Positions 1 through 9,291 are shown, counted from the first letter of the stretch. The stretch: DNA of 64,000 nt from Ignatzschineria indica (GCF_003121925.1 NZ_QEWR01000002.1:248001-312000), one strand, 5' to 3'. Numbers and translations: made by a program. The notes: generated from the sequence alone by a model not told the origin.

Positions 1-493
1 TTGCCGCCGTTGCCGTATTACTAATCCACATCGATAAGCCGGCAGTGACAAAGAAGAGAGAGAAGACGGTGACTCCAAGATGTCCTTTTGAGAGACGAAT
101 CATAAAGAGGGCGATCTTTCTATCAATTTTTTGCATATGAAGTGCAGTTGCTAGGGCGAATCCTCCAAAGAAGAGGAAGATGATAGGATCTGCAAAACTC
201 GTTAATGAGCTTTTTAAAGTGATCGACTCCGGCACCCCTAATAGAACTGCAGACAGTGGCACTAGTAGTGCTGTGATCGTGGTATGAACAATCTCTGTTA
301 GCCAGAGAGCACCGATAAAAAAGAGAATCACAAGCCCTTTATTGGCTTGCTCTGTAAAGGGAAGAAAGCGATAGATGACAGCACAAATAGCTACTATAAT
401 CGCGATTCCCACGACAGATTTAATCACCTTTGCTAGATTGAAACGAGATAGCTCCTCAGCTAGCAAGTCTGGGTTTTGTGCGGAACTTGCCAC
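1..493 (-). CDS. DASS-family anion:Na+ symporter, N-terminal part (cut by window edge)
   Basis: The first 164 codons of an inner-membrane transporter of the divalent anion:sodium symporter (SLC13/DASS) family run off the left edge. The GTG start at 491-493 follows AAGGAG at a good spacing. After about 25 soluble residues there are several hydrophobic segments, a stretch reading FADPIIFLFFGGFALA, and finally SNTATAA at the truncation. The SNT motif is the first of the two Na+/carboxylate-binding signatures of this family. The substrate (di- or tricarboxylate, or sulfate) cannot be told because the second SNT motif lies outside. The family call is firm. Confidence 0.85.
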   Translation of the reverse strand, partial: MASSAQNPDLLAEELSRFNLAKVIKSVVGIAIIVAICAVIYRFLPFTEQANKGLVILFFIGALWLTEIVHTTITALLVPLSAVLLGVPESITLKSSLTSFADPIIFLFFGGFALATALHMQKIDRKIALFMIRLSKGHLGVTVFSLFFVTAGLSMWISNTATAA

Positions 494-999
494 AGTATAC
501 TCCTTTAATATTAATAAATAATAGGTATAAAAATAGTCACACCTTACTGATCATTCTATTGAAATAGATATTGTTATTGCTTTAAGCATCGATCTTTATA
601 GTGGATCGTGATCACGATTGCAAACATCTATCTAATAATTTGCCAGAAACTTGCGAAGTATCTATGAGATGTTGTGCAATTTTAGCGTGGCTTTATTAGT
701 TTTATGGCAGAGAGATCACCTCCTTTATGCTCCTTTATGATAAGGTACGAAGCTTATCTTTCGCCTCAATATCTCTGCTATGTTTGACATTAGTAATAGG
801 TAAAAGAATTATCGCGAATTATCATATATATATCTGTAATAAATTGTTATAATCTACGAATATTTTTATATATCTTTCATATTCGATTTATATGTGATTT
901 ATACGTAGTTTATATGTGATTTGTATGTGATCTGTATGCACGCTATGTGCATTTTATCTACATTTTTATAACAGCTGTACTCTTAGGGAGTTTTACAAA
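494..999. other. Intergenic region between divergent genes
   Basis: About 500 bases without a convincing gene, between the leftward transporter and the rightward HdeD-like gene. It is AT-rich and presumably holds both promoters. The right part (about 888-938) is a decayed tandem repeat. Confidence 0.6.
888..938. repeat. Degenerate tandem repeat (TTTATATGTGA-like unit)
   Basis: Four to five imperfect copies of a roughly 11-base unit resembling TTTATATGTGA lie in tandem just upstream of the HdeD-like gene. It is one of many such decayed repeats in this window. Confidence 0.6.
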
Positions 1000-1539
1000 A
1001 TGGAAAGAGCAATTAAGAATTGGTGGATGTGGGTCTTGATGGGGATTCTCTACATCATTATGAGTGGTTATCTATTTATCAGCCCCTTAACAAGTTTTAT
1101 TGTCTTATCACAATTTATGGTAGCGTTCTTCTTTGTAACGGGGATCTTTGAAGTGATCTACTCACTGACCAATAGACATGTAGAAGGTTGGGTTTTCAAT
1201 CTTATTATGGGGATTTTACAGGTCTTTATCGGAGCCTATCTCATTAAACATGCCAATGAAGGCCTACCAGAGATGATGATGATCTTCCTCTTTATGTTCT
1301 GGTTAATCTTTTACGGTATCTCTGCAATTACCTTCTCATTTAGTCTTAAGAGAATGGGAGTTGCTAGCTGGTGGTTAACATTAGTTATTGGTATTTTAGG
1401 GCTTCTTTTAGGGCTCTCAATGTCTTACTCACCACTTAATAGTATCGAGATTATTACAACTTTGATTGGCGCATATGCCTTAGTTGCCGGGATCTATAGT
1501 CTCTACTTCGGTTTTGCGATTCGTCGTCATAGAGCGTAG
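1000..1539 (+). CDS. HdeD/DUF308 family membrane protein
   Basis: A 179-residue integral membrane protein that is almost entirely hydrophobic, with about six predicted helices and short loops. It matches the layout and length of the HdeD (DUF308) family, whose E. coli member is linked to acid resistance at high cell density. The family shows as repeated helix-Gly-x-Gly units, e.g. MGILYIIMSGYLF near residue 14, MGILQVFIGAYLI near 70 and VIGILGLLLGLSM near 131. GGGAG precedes the ATG. The gene stands alone and is followed by a strong terminator. Its biochemical role is not known. Confidence 0.75.
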   Translation: MERAIKNWWMWVLMGILYIIMSGYLFISPLTSFIVLSQFMVAFFFVTGIFEVIYSLTNRHVEGWVFNLIMGILQVFIGAYLIKHANEGLPEMMMIFLFMFWLIFYGISAITFSFSLKRMGVASWWLTLVIGILGLLLGLSMSYSPLNSIEIITTLIGAYALVAGIYSLYFGFAIRRHRA

Positions 1540-1672
1540 TTTACAGAGTAATCTATCTAATAATGATCCATCTAATAGTGATCTCACAGTGAACTTACAG
1601 TGATATTAAGAGATAGTTATCAAGATGGTTATTTAGATAGTTATTTAGATAGATATTAAAAAAATCGTTAGG

Positions 1673-1707
1673 AAGAGCCTCTAATCTATAAGAGGCTCTT
1701 TTTTTTT
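1673..1707 (+). terminator. Rho-independent terminator after the HdeD-like gene
   Basis: A perfect 10-bp stem (AAGAGCCTCT at 1673-1682 with AGAGGCTCTT at 1691-1700), an 8-base loop and a run of eight or more T. It ends the upstream transcript just before the FMN riboswitch. Confidence 0.9.
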
Positions 1708-1747
1708 AGCAAAAGAAAGGGTATAGTACCTAAAGAAGTTTTAAATT

Positions 1748-1870
1748 TATCTTTGGGGCAGGGTGAGAGAATTTCTCGATTCCCGACCGGCGGTGATAGT
1801 CCGCGAGCGTAAGCTGATATTGGTGCAATTCCAAAACCGACAGTATAGTCTGGATGGTAAAAGATAAATG
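1748..1870 (+). promoter_or_regulatory. FMN riboswitch (RFN element)
   Basis: The conserved RFN core is present: GGGGCAGGGTGA, ATTCCCGACCGGCGGTGATA, GTCCGCGAGC, a GGTGCAATTCC arm, ACCGACAGTATAGTCTGGAT, and a closing helix P1 of TTTATCTTT (1748-1756) with AAAGATAAA (1862-1870). It binds FMN and represses riboflavin genes when FMN is plentiful. It sits upstream of ribD and is separated from it by about 380 bases of leader that end in a terminator-like hairpin. Confidence 0.97.
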
Positions 1871-2251
1871 ATTTGTTAAAGTAACATTTTATATTGAGTT
1901 GTATCTCGGTTGAGATTATTTTAATCGGTTATTTCAGTGTTCATCTTTCATGATGAGAGATAGCAGAAAGAGTTGAAATAAGCGTATGATCTTCTCCATG
2001 CTCTTAGAAAGTATTATGTAATAGAGAGCAATAGAATAGAGAGTAATAGAGAACTTGATCTTTCTGATACTATCGTAAGATCCTCTAGGAGATAATCAGC
2101 TCTCACAGCTGATAAGATCTATCATCTTAAGCCGTTTTAGCTAAGAGATCTTCTCAACGACTATGACTTGTTGTTATCGATATCGTCTATTAGAGATTAT
2201 GCGATAGGTATCGATATAAGAGACTTTAACAGACATCTATCCCGAATCGTT
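1871..2251 (+). other. Long ribD leader between aptamer and hairpin
   Basis: About 380 bases with no credible reading frame of their own. Several short inverted and direct repeats built on GAGA/GATC/AATAGAGA words are visible. It probably carries the antiterminator half of the riboswitch expression platform. A 70-codon frame beginning at 2168 runs into ribD in another frame and is not believed. Confidence 0.45.
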
Positions 2252-2285
2252 AAAAGCCCCAAGCAGATTGCAAGGGGCTTTTTTA
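2252..2285 (+). terminator. Terminator-like hairpin, expression platform of the FMN riboswitch
   Basis: AAAAGCCCC (2252-2260) pairs with GGGGCTTTT (2274-2282), a 9-bp stem followed by a T run, immediately before the ribD start. The right arm contains AAGGGG, the only ribosome binding site candidate for ATG 2286. The hairpin could therefore stop transcription and also hide the Shine-Dalgarno sequence. Confidence 0.8.
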
Positions 2286-3521
2286 ATGCAGAAATCAGAG
2301 CAGAGATCAGATCAGACATTGGTCGAAAGAGATCAGACGCAATATCAGGCTTCAGGCGAAGCGTTAGAGCAAGAGCCTGAGCAGAATGTCGATCAGAGTT
2401 TAAGTCAAAATGAGGTTGATCGTACCTATCTTTTAGAAGCGGTTAAGCTTGCAAAGCTTGGTTATGGTGCAGTCTCACCTAACCCCTATGTCGGGGCATT
2501 ACTGGTCAAAGAGGGCGAGATCATCGGCCGCGGTTATCATCAATACGCCGGAGGCGCTCACGCAGAAGTGAATGCTGTGCAAGATGCGCTTGATCATGGC
2601 TATCAACTCGCAGGAGCAACACTCTATGTCACACTAGAGCCTTGCTGCTTTAGAGGGAAGACGGGCGCTTGTACCGATCTTATTTTAAAGAGTGGGATTC
2701 AACGAGTTGTCACGGCGATGGAAGATCCTAATCCCGCTGTTGCCGGTAAAGGGCATCGAATTTTACAGGATGCCGGCATTGAGGTCGTTACCAATCTTCT
2801 TGCTGATCAGGGAGAGAGACTCATTGAAATTTTTAGCCACAATCAGCGTTATAAAAAGAGTTTTGTTACCCTGAAAGCAGCTTTAAGCCTCGATGGTAAA
2901 TTAGCGACAAAGTCTCGTGATTCACAATGGATTACTGGTGAGGCTGCTCGTAAACGAGCACACTATTATCGGGGGTTACATGATCTTATTCTTATTGGTA
3001 AAGGGACGCTGCTAGCGGATAACCCATCGCTGACTGTCCGTTACGGATATGAAACTAAAGCGCCGACACGTCTATTGATGCTTAATAATTTTGTGGGCAT
3101 TACTGAAGAGATCATCACCCAATATCACTTCTTTAATATTAATTTAGCCCCTTCGCTGATTCTCTATGATGTTGGGAATCCTCCTAGCCACTCATTAGAA
3201 GCGCTATTAAAAGCAAAAGGGGTTGAAGTAGTGCCTCTTGCCGAGATCACCCCTCAATCCATTTTAGAATATACCTTTAATGCCGGCTTTATGAGCCTCT
3301 TTATTGAGGGTGGCGCCGGCATTTATGATGCCTTTATCAGCGCCGATTGTGTTGATCAATATCTTCTCTTTTATGGGCCTAAACTGATTGGAAACCCAAA
3401 AGCTTTAGAGTTGTGGCAATCGAGCAGTATCGAGCAATTAAGCGATGCACCACTTGTAACAATTGAATCAGTTGAACTACTTGAAGAATCATTTTTAACT
3501 GTCGCAAGAAGGAGACGTTAG
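2286..3521 (+). CDS. ribD: Bifunctional riboflavin deaminase/reductase RibD
   Basis: Catalyses steps two and three of riboflavin synthesis: deamination of the pyrimidine ring, then NADPH reduction of the ribosyl side chain. The N-terminal deaminase domain shows HAEVNA (zinc His and catalytic Glu, residues 92-94) and PCC...C (zinc cysteines 120 and 129). The reductase domain begins near residue 195 with LKAALSLDGKLA and carries the TGEAAR and DNPSLTVR motifs. ATG 2286 is chosen because AAGGGG lies nine bases upstream. This gives about 40 extra residues rich in Glu and Gln before the domain, which is unusual. It is first in the rib cluster, controlled by the FMN riboswitch, and its stop codon abuts the next start. 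Confidence 0.95.
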   Translation: MQKSEQRSDQTLVERDQTQYQASGEALEQEPEQNVDQSLSQNEVDRTYLLEAVKLAKLGYGAVSPNPYVGALLVKEGEIIGRGYHQYAGGAHAEVNAVQDALDHGYQLAGATLYVTLEPCCFRGKTGACTDLILKSGIQRVVTAMEDPNPAVAGKGHRILQDAGIEVVTNLLADQGERLIEIFSHNQRYKKSFVTLKAALSLDGKLATKSRDSQWITGEAARKRAHYYRGLHDLILIGKGTLLADNPSLTVRYGYETKAPTRLLMLNNFVGITEEIITQYHFFNINLAPSLILYDVGNPPSHSLEALLKAKGVEVVPLAEITPQSILEYTFNAGFMSLFIEGGAGIYDAFISADCVDQYLLFYGPKLIGNPKALELWQSSSIEQLSDAPLVTIESVELLEESFLTVARRRR

Positions 3522-4151
3522 ATGTTTACAGGAATTATTGAAGAGCGTGGAAAAATCATCGCAATGAATCATCATCACAATATCTCTAGATTCACCTTCA
3601 GTGCAAAAGTGGTTTTAGGGGATGTTAAATTGGGCGATAGCATCGCCGTAAATGGCGTCTGTCTAACGGTGACAGAGTTTGGGGATGATTATTTCAAAGC
3701 AGACTTGATGCCGGAGACGCTCAAGCGGACAGGATTTGATCAATATCAGGTGGGAACCCTTGTCAATTTAGAGCGCGCCCTTCGAATGGGCGATCGCTTA
3801 GGAGGGCACATGGTGAGCGGCCATATCGATGGTGAGGCAAAGCTCTTAAGAGTGGATGATCTTGGTGATATTCGCGAGCTCACTTTTGAATTGAAGGATT
3901 CCCATGAAGGACTGATTATCCCGAAAGGCTCTATTGCAATCGATGGGATCAGCTTAACGATTATCTCTGTGACAGATCGCTCCTTCAAAGTAGGAATTAT
4001 CCCTCACACATTTGAGAATACCAATTTAGAGAAATTGAAGCTTGGAGGCAGAGTCAATATTGAGTTCGATATGATCGGTAAATATATTAAGGCACAACAA
4101 CAAGAGCGTAAAAGCCTGCAATATGAACAACTCTCCAATTGGGGTTATTAA
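3522..4151 (+). CDS. ribE: Riboflavin synthase, alpha subunit
   Basis: Dismutates two 6,7-dimethyl-8-ribityllumazine molecules to riboflavin. The protein has 209 residues, normal for the family, and begins with the hallmark MFTGIIEE. It contains two lumazine-binding beta-barrel repeats (residues 1-96 and 97-195), with SIAVNGVCLTV in the first and SIAIDGISLTI in the second, plus GHMVSGHIDG at the junction. The ATG directly follows the ribD stop codon, with AAGGAGA inside the end of ribD as ribosome binding site, so the two are translationally coupled. The symbol follows the convention in which RibE is riboflavin synthase (E. coli ribC). Confidence 0.95.
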   Translation: MFTGIIEERGKIIAMNHHHNISRFTFSAKVVLGDVKLGDSIAVNGVCLTVTEFGDDYFKADLMPETLKRTGFDQYQVGTLVNLERALRMGDRLGGHMVSGHIDGEAKLLRVDDLGDIRELTFELKDSHEGLIIPKGSIAIDGISLTIISVTDRSFKVGIIPHTFENTNLEKLKLGGRVNIEFDMIGKYIKAQQQERKSLQYEQLSNWGY

Positions 4152-4220
4152 AAATTTGAACATCATATTTTTGTTTTATACACCTTTAGAACACCTTTAG
4201 AAAATTAGGTAGGAAACCAG

Positions 4221-5471
4221 ATGGCAACAATATTTCAAGAAGTAGGTTCTGTCGCAAAAGTGAGAGAAGCAATTGAATTTATGAAGAAAGGGGGGATGAT
4301 CATTGTCACCGATGATGCCTCTCGTGAGAATGAGGGGGATCTCATTATGCCCGCAGAGACCGTAACTCCCGAAGATACTAACTTTATGATTCGCCATGCC
4401 GGCGGATTGATCTGTGCGCCGATTTCACAAGCATATGCAGATCGTTTAGCACTCACCCCTATGGTGGTGGATAATCGTGACCCTTATAAAACGGCATTTA
4501 CTGTTTCGATCGATCTAGCGACAACCCATACTGGAATCTCAGCCTTTGAGAGAACAGAGACGCTCAACGCGTTAGCAGATGAGAGTAAAACCGGCGCTGA
4601 CTTTAATCGTCCAGGCCATATCTTCCCCTTAATTGCGAAAGCAGGTGGTGTGTTAGAGCGTCGTGGTCATACTGAAGCTGCTGTTGATATTGTGACTTTA
4701 GCTGGTTTTAAACCCGCCGCTGTTATTTGTGAAATTTTAAAAGAGGATGGGGAGATGGCTCGCGAGAGTGATCTTATTCCATATGCTAAAGAGCATGGCT
4801 TACCGATTATCTCGATTCAAGATATCGTCAATTATCGCTTGATGCTAGAAGATGAATCTCTTCTGATGCCGTTGAGTGAAGCGACATTACCCACGGAGTA
4901 TGGCACATTTAAGATCTACTCCTTTCCTAATAAGAATGGGGGAGAGCCTCATATGGCGCTCTGTTCAGCTGTTCTAGAGCATCAAACAGAGAAGACTCAC
5001 CAGGAAGCAACGGTACGAATCCATTCTGAATGTTTAACGGGAGATGTTTTTTCATCACTCAAATGTGATTGTCATGCGCAATTAGCTTTTGGATTAGAAG
5101 AGACCGCAAAAGCGGAGAATGGCATTCTTCTCTATCTGCGCCAAGAGGGAAGAGGAATCGGAATTGTTGAAAAGCTTAAAGCATATAAGCTACAAGAAGA
5201 GGGATATGACACAATTGCCGCAAACCAGCTCTTAGGTCATGGTGCTGATGAACGTACCTATGATGAAGCAGCAGCGATTTTAAAGTTTTTTGGTGTTAAA
5301 AAGGTCAATCTTCTCACTAATAACCCCGATAAAATTGCTGCGCTTAAAACCGCAGGAATAGAGGTTAAAGAAGGGGGGACGCCTCGATTTGAGACTGCAG
5401 AAAATAGCGATTATTTAGATGTTAAGCGAGATCATATGGGGCATAAAGGGCTTACGCGTCAATTACGTTAA
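4221..5471 (+). CDS. ribBA: Bifunctional DHBP synthase / GTP cyclohydrolase II
   Basis: Provides both precursors of riboflavin: 3,4-dihydroxy-2-butanone 4-phosphate from ribulose 5-phosphate, and the pyrimidine from GTP. The DHBP synthase domain (about 1-205) has DDASRENEGDL at 31-41 and RRGHTEAAVD near 148. The cyclohydrolase II domain (about 210-416) has HSECLTGDVFSSLKCDCHAQ, with zinc cysteines 272, 283 and 285, then LRQEGRGIGI, and LLTNNPDK near the end. The usual RTG/ISAADR loop of the first domain reads ISAFERTETL here. It lies 69 bases behind riboflavin synthase in the same operon. Fused RibBA is common outside enterobacteria. Confidence 0.95.
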   Translation: MATIFQEVGSVAKVREAIEFMKKGGMIIVTDDASRENEGDLIMPAETVTPEDTNFMIRHAGGLICAPISQAYADRLALTPMVVDNRDPYKTAFTVSIDLATTHTGISAFERTETLNALADESKTGADFNRPGHIFPLIAKAGGVLERRGHTEAAVDIVTLAGFKPAAVICEILKEDGEMARESDLIPYAKEHGLPIISIQDIVNYRLMLEDESLLMPLSEATLPTEYGTFKIYSFPNKNGGEPHMALCSAVLEHQTEKTHQEATVRIHSECLTGDVFSSLKCDCHAQLAFGLEETAKAENGILLYLRQEGRGIGIVEKLKAYKLQEEGYDTIAANQLLGHGADERTYDEAAAILKFFGVKKVNLLTNNPDKIAALKTAGIEVKEGGTPRFETAENSDYLDVKRDHMGHKGLTRQLR

Positions 5472-5579
5472 TTAATATCATAAGCTCATCTCTTGAGTAT
5501 ATTACCTTGAGTAAAGAGTATCGTGCTTTAGTGGGATTAGAGAGCTAGATATTAATAACTATCGATAATAACTATAGAT

Positions 5580-5690
5580 TAAGTGTGATAGCTCAAGAGC
5601 TAGAGATTAAAATTCGTTTTGAGAAGTTAGACATTAAAAGCTAGAAGTTAAAAGTTAGAAATTTGAGATTCAATATTCGATATAAAAAGT
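5580..5690. repeat. Degenerate repeat between ribBA and ribH
   Basis: A stretch of decayed copies of a roughly 10-base unit resembling AGAAGTTAAA/GAGATTAAA fills most of the 228-base gap between ribBA and ribH. No terminator is obvious, so ribH may still be read from the upstream promoter. Confidence 0.5.
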
Positions 5691-5699
5691 GAGGAAAAG

Positions 5700-6164
5700 A
5701 TGAAAGTATTAGAAGGTCAATTAAGTATTCAGGGTAAAAAAATTGCGATTGTTGCAGGTCGTTTCAATAGCCTTATTACTAAGCAGTTGATTGAGGGTGC
5801 AAGAGATGGACTAGTGCGGAGCGGTGTTTCAGAAGAGGATATTACCCTCGCTTGGGTTCCGGGCGCTTATGAGATCCCTTTAATTGCGAAAAAATTTGCA
5901 GAGAAGAGCGATATTGATGCGGTGATCTGTTTAGGCGCTGTTATTCGTGGCGCTACTGCCCATTTTGAGTATGTTGCCGGAGAAGTTGCAAAAGGGGTAA
6001 GTCGTGTTGGTTTAGAGAGTGGTAAACCTGTGATGTTTGGTGTTTTAACAGTCGATACCATTGAACAAGCGTTAGAGCGTGCTGGTACAAAAGCAGGGAA
6101 TAATGGTTTTGCTGCGGCGATGGGTGTTGTGGAAATGTTAAGCCTTATTGATGAAATCATCTAG
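5700..6164 (+). CDS. ribH: 6,7-dimethyl-8-ribityllumazine synthase
   Basis: Condenses the pyrimidine and butanone phosphate branches to lumazine, the substrate of riboflavin synthase. At 154 residues it is the usual size. Motifs include AGRFNSLI (family A.RFN), WVPGAYEIP, LGAVIRGATAHFEYVAGE with the catalytic His near residue 88, and GVLTVDTIEQALERAG. GTGAGGAAAAG precedes the ATG. It closes the riboflavin cluster; nusB, a common next neighbour, is absent and aconitase follows after 179 bases. Confidence 0.95.
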   Translation: MKVLEGQLSIQGKKIAIVAGRFNSLITKQLIEGARDGLVRSGVSEEDITLAWVPGAYEIPLIAKKFAEKSDIDAVICLGAVIRGATAHFEYVAGEVAKGVSRVGLESGKPVMFGVLTVDTIEQALERAGTKAGNNGFAAAMGVVEMLSLIDEII

Positions 6165-6343
6165 CATGCAAGAGTGTTTTTAAGGTTTCCTTTTATTGTG
6201 TAATCTTGCTATCATGAGCGCGGAATAAGGTGCAATAACAAAGAACAATAAAAGAGAATAAAACAAAGTTATTGATAAAAGCCTTAATATCAAGTTTTTA
6301 AAGGATTTAGCAGACTATTTTTTTATTAACTTAGGAGGTCAAC

Positions 6344-9019
6344 ATGAGTAATGTAAACTCATTAAATACTCTCTCTACCTTAAAAGTAGGGGATAAAGAG
6401 TATCACTACCACTCAATCAAGAAAGCGGAAGAGAAATTAGGTGATCTTTCTCGTTTACCGAAATCGATGAAAGTTCTTTTAGAGAACTTACTCCGTTTTG
6501 AAGATAACGTTACAGTGAATGCTGACGATATCGCTGCAATTGGTGAGTGGGCTAAAAACCGCACATCTAAGCGTGAAATTCAATATCGCCCTGCACGTGT
6601 TTTAATGCAAGACTTTACCGGTGTACCTGCTGTTGTTGACTTAGCAGCAATGCGTGACGCGATGGTTAAAGCAGGTGGCGATGCAAAACATATCAATCCA
6701 TTAGCACCAGTAGACCTTGTTATCGACCACTCAGTCATGATCGATAAGTTTGGTACAGATGCCGCGTTCGAAGAGAACGTTAAGCTCGAGATGGAGCGTA
6801 ACGGTGAGCGTTATGAGTTCCTTAAATGGGGTCAAAATGCATTTGATAACTTCCGCGTAGTTCCACCCGGAACAGGAATCTGTCACCAAGTTAACCTTGA
6901 GTATCTTTCACAAGTGGCATGGACCAATGAGAAAGATGGTAAAACTTGGATTATGCCAGATACATGTGTAGGAACTGACTCCCATACACCAATGGTGAAT
7001 GGTCTCTCTGTTCTTGCATGGGGTGTTGGTGGTATCGAAGCGGAAGCAGCGATTCTTGGTCAGCCTATCTCAATGGTGATCCCTGAAGTAATCGGTTTTA
7101 AATTAACCGGTAAATTGAAAGAGGGTGTTACTGCGACGGACTTAGTTTTAACAATTGTTGAAATGCTCCGTAAAAAAGGTGTTGTTGGTAAATTCGTTGA
7201 GTATTATGGTGATGGTCTTAAAGAGCTTCCATTAGCAGACCGTGCAACGATCTCTAACATGGCGCCGGAGTATGGTGCTACGGTTGGTTTCTTCCCAGTA
7301 GATCAAATCACACTTGATTATATGCGTCTAACAGGTCGTGATGAAGAAGTTATCGCACGTACAGAAAGTTATGCAAAAGAGCAAGGTTTCTGGGGTAATG
7401 ATCATGATGAGCCAGTATTTACAGATACGCTTGAACTTGATCTTGGTAGCGTAGAGCCTAGCATGGCAGGTCCTAAGCGTCCTCAAGACCGTGTCACTTT
7501 ACCAAACCTTAAATCAGCATTTGATAAATTTGTTGAAGATTCAAAAGAAGATATCACCCTTTCTGCAGATATCACTTTAGATGGTAAAACAGAGACTCTC
7601 AATCAAGGGGATGTTGTTTTCGCAGCAATCACTTCATGTACCAATACATCTAACCCAAGCGTTATGATGGCAGCAGGTTTAGTTGCAGAAAAAGCGGCAA
7701 AACTTGGTTTGACACGTAAGCCATGGGTTAAAACCTCTTTAGCTCCAGGATCTAAAGTTGTAAGTGAGTATCTCGATAAAGCAGGCTTAACGAAATATCT
7801 TGATGAAGTTGGTTTCAACTTAACAGGTTATGGTTGTACGGCATGTATCGGTAACTCAGGTCCATTAATTAAAGAAGTGGGTGAGTCAATTGATCAAAAC
7901 GACTTCACAATGGCTGCTGTTATCTCAGGTAACCGTAACTTCGAAGGTCGTATCCATCCACAGATCAAAACTAACTGGATCGCTTCACCACCATTAGTCG
8001 TTGCATTTGCGATTGCAGGTACAACACGTATCGATATCTCAAAAGATCCGATCGCTCAAGATAAAGATGGTAATGATGTTTACCTCAAAGATATCTGGCC
8101 TTCAAATCATGAGATTGCAGAAGCAGTTGCAAAAGTTGATGGCACAATGTTCCGTAAAGGCTATGAAGGTGTCTTCGACGGTGATGCTCACTGGCAGGCG
8201 CTTGATGTTGATAAGACAGAGACATTCCAATGGAATGAGAAATCAACTTATGTTCAACATCCTCCATACTTTGAGAAGATTGACCAACCGGTTGAAGCTG
8301 TTAAATCAATCGAAAATGCAAATGTACTTGCATACTTTGGTGACTCAATCACCACAGACCATATCTCTCCAGCAGGGGTAATTATGGCAGGTTCACCAGC
8401 AGGTCTCTATCTCCAAGATAAAGGGGTACAGCCAAAAGACTTTAACTCTTATGGTTCACGTCGTGGTAACCATGAAGTAATGATCCGCGGTACTTTTGCC
8501 AATATCCGTATTCGCAACAAGATGTTAACAGACGTTGAGGGTGGATATACGAAGCATATTCCTTCAGGCGAAACAATGCCTATCTATGATGCGGCGATGC
8601 GTTATGCTGAAGAGAATACCCCATTAATCGTTCTTGCGGGTAAAGAGTATGGTTCAGGTTCGAGCCGTGACTGGGCAGCTAAAGGTCCAAACCTTTTAGG
8701 TGTTAAAGCAGTTATTGCTGAGAGCTATGAGCGTATTCACCGTTCTAACTTAATCGGTATGGGTATCCTTGCACTTCAGTACAAAGATGGCCAAAATGCT
8801 GAGAGCTTAGGTTTAACAGGTGAAGAGTCATTCTCAATTGCGTTAAATGATGATATTAAGCCAGGTCAAGATATCGAAGTTGTAGCACGTAAAGCAGATG
8901 GTAGTGAGGTGAAATTCACTGTTCTTTGCCGTATCGATACTCTTAATGAAGTCGATTACTATAAATCAGGCGGTATCTTACATTATGTTCTTCGTGAGAT
9001 GATCAAAGAGCATAAATAG
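6344..9019 (+). CDS. acnA: Aconitate hydratase A
   Basis: Interconverts citrate and isocitrate in the TCA cycle. The 891-residue length and domain order match the AcnA/IRP1-type aconitase. The [4Fe-4S] ligands are visible: Cys432 in TSCTNTSNPS and Cys498 and Cys501 in GYGCTACIGNSGP, against 435/501/504 in E. coli AcnA. The substrate loops VGTDSHTPMVNGL and YGSGSSRDWAAKGP are intact. A strong TAGGAGGT precedes the ATG and a clean terminator follows. Codon use is more biased than in neighbouring genes, as expected for a highly expressed enzyme. Confidence 0.97.
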   Translation: MSNVNSLNTLSTLKVGDKEYHYHSIKKAEEKLGDLSRLPKSMKVLLENLLRFEDNVTVNADDIAAIGEWAKNRTSKREIQYRPARVLMQDFTGVPAVVDLAAMRDAMVKAGGDAKHINPLAPVDLVIDHSVMIDKFGTDAAFEENVKLEMERNGERYEFLKWGQNAFDNFRVVPPGTGICHQVNLEYLSQVAWTNEKDGKTWIMPDTCVGTDSHTPMVNGLSVLAWGVGGIEAEAAILGQPISMVIPEVIGFKLTGKLKEGVTATDLVLTIVEMLRKKGVVGKFVEYYGDGLKELPLADRATISNMAPEYGATVGFFPVDQITLDYMRLTGRDEEVIARTESYAKEQGFWGNDHDEPVFTDTLELDLGSVEPSMAGPKRPQDRVTLPNLKSAFDKFVEDSKEDITLSADITLDGKTETLNQGDVVFAAITSCTNTSNPSVMMAAGLVAEKAAKLGLTRKPWVKTSLAPGSKVVSEYLDKAGLTKYLDEVGFNLTGYGCTACIGNSGPLIKEVGESIDQNDFTMAAVISGNRNFEGRIHPQIKTNWIASPPLVVAFAIAGTTRIDISKDPIAQDKDGNDVYLKDIWPSNHEIAEAVAKVDGTMFRKGYEGVFDGDAHWQALDVDKTETFQWNEKSTYVQHPPYFEKIDQPVEAVKSIENANVLAYFGDSITTDHISPAGVIMAGSPAGLYLQDKGVQPKDFNSYGSRRGNHEVMIRGTFANIRIRNKMLTDVEGGYTKHIPSGETMPIYDAAMRYAEENTPLIVLAGKEYGSGSSRDWAAKGPNLLGVKAVIAESYERIHRSNLIGMGILALQYKDGQNAESLGLTGEESFSIALNDDIKPGQDIEVVARKADGSEVKFTVLCRIDTLNEVDYYKSGGILHYVLREMIKEHK

Positions 9020-9054
9020 TCGGTGACTACTTAAACTGGTTATTATTTAAAGAG

Positions 9055-9085
9055 AAGAGATGCAGATTCTTGCATCTCTTTTTCT
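9055..9085 (+). terminator. Terminator of acnA
   Basis: AAGAGATGCA (9055-9064) pairs perfectly with TGCATCTCTT (9071-9080) around a 6-base loop, followed by a T-rich tail. Confidence 0.9.
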
Positions 9086-9104
9086 GTTTTATGTGATAAT
9101 ATTA

Positions 9105-9260
9105 AATGAAAGTTAGTCGTAAAATTAAACGTTAAACTAACAGCCAAACTAACAACTAAATTTAGCAGTTGAGTTAATTATCAAAAGAAAGATCTCGTGA
9201 AGGATGGAGTGATCGATCGAGTAGAGAGAGATAAATTAATAGCTGTTAGCAATTGAGTAA
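9105..9260. repeat. Degenerate AACTAACA-type repeat upstream of the small lipoprotein gene
   Basis: Imperfect copies of words such as AAACTAACA and GTTAAACTAAC, then GTTAGCAATTGAG-like words, fill the 272-base gap before the lipoprotein gene. Nothing else is seen in it. Confidence 0.45.
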
Positions 9261-9291
9261 TCAGGGATAATTAAGGGTAATAAGGAGAAAG

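Noticed and set aside
2168-2380. A 70-codon frame in the riboflavin leader, possibly a leader peptide
   Set aside because: It crosses the terminator hairpin and runs into ribD in another frame, with no ribosome binding site; the FMN aptamer already explains regulation.
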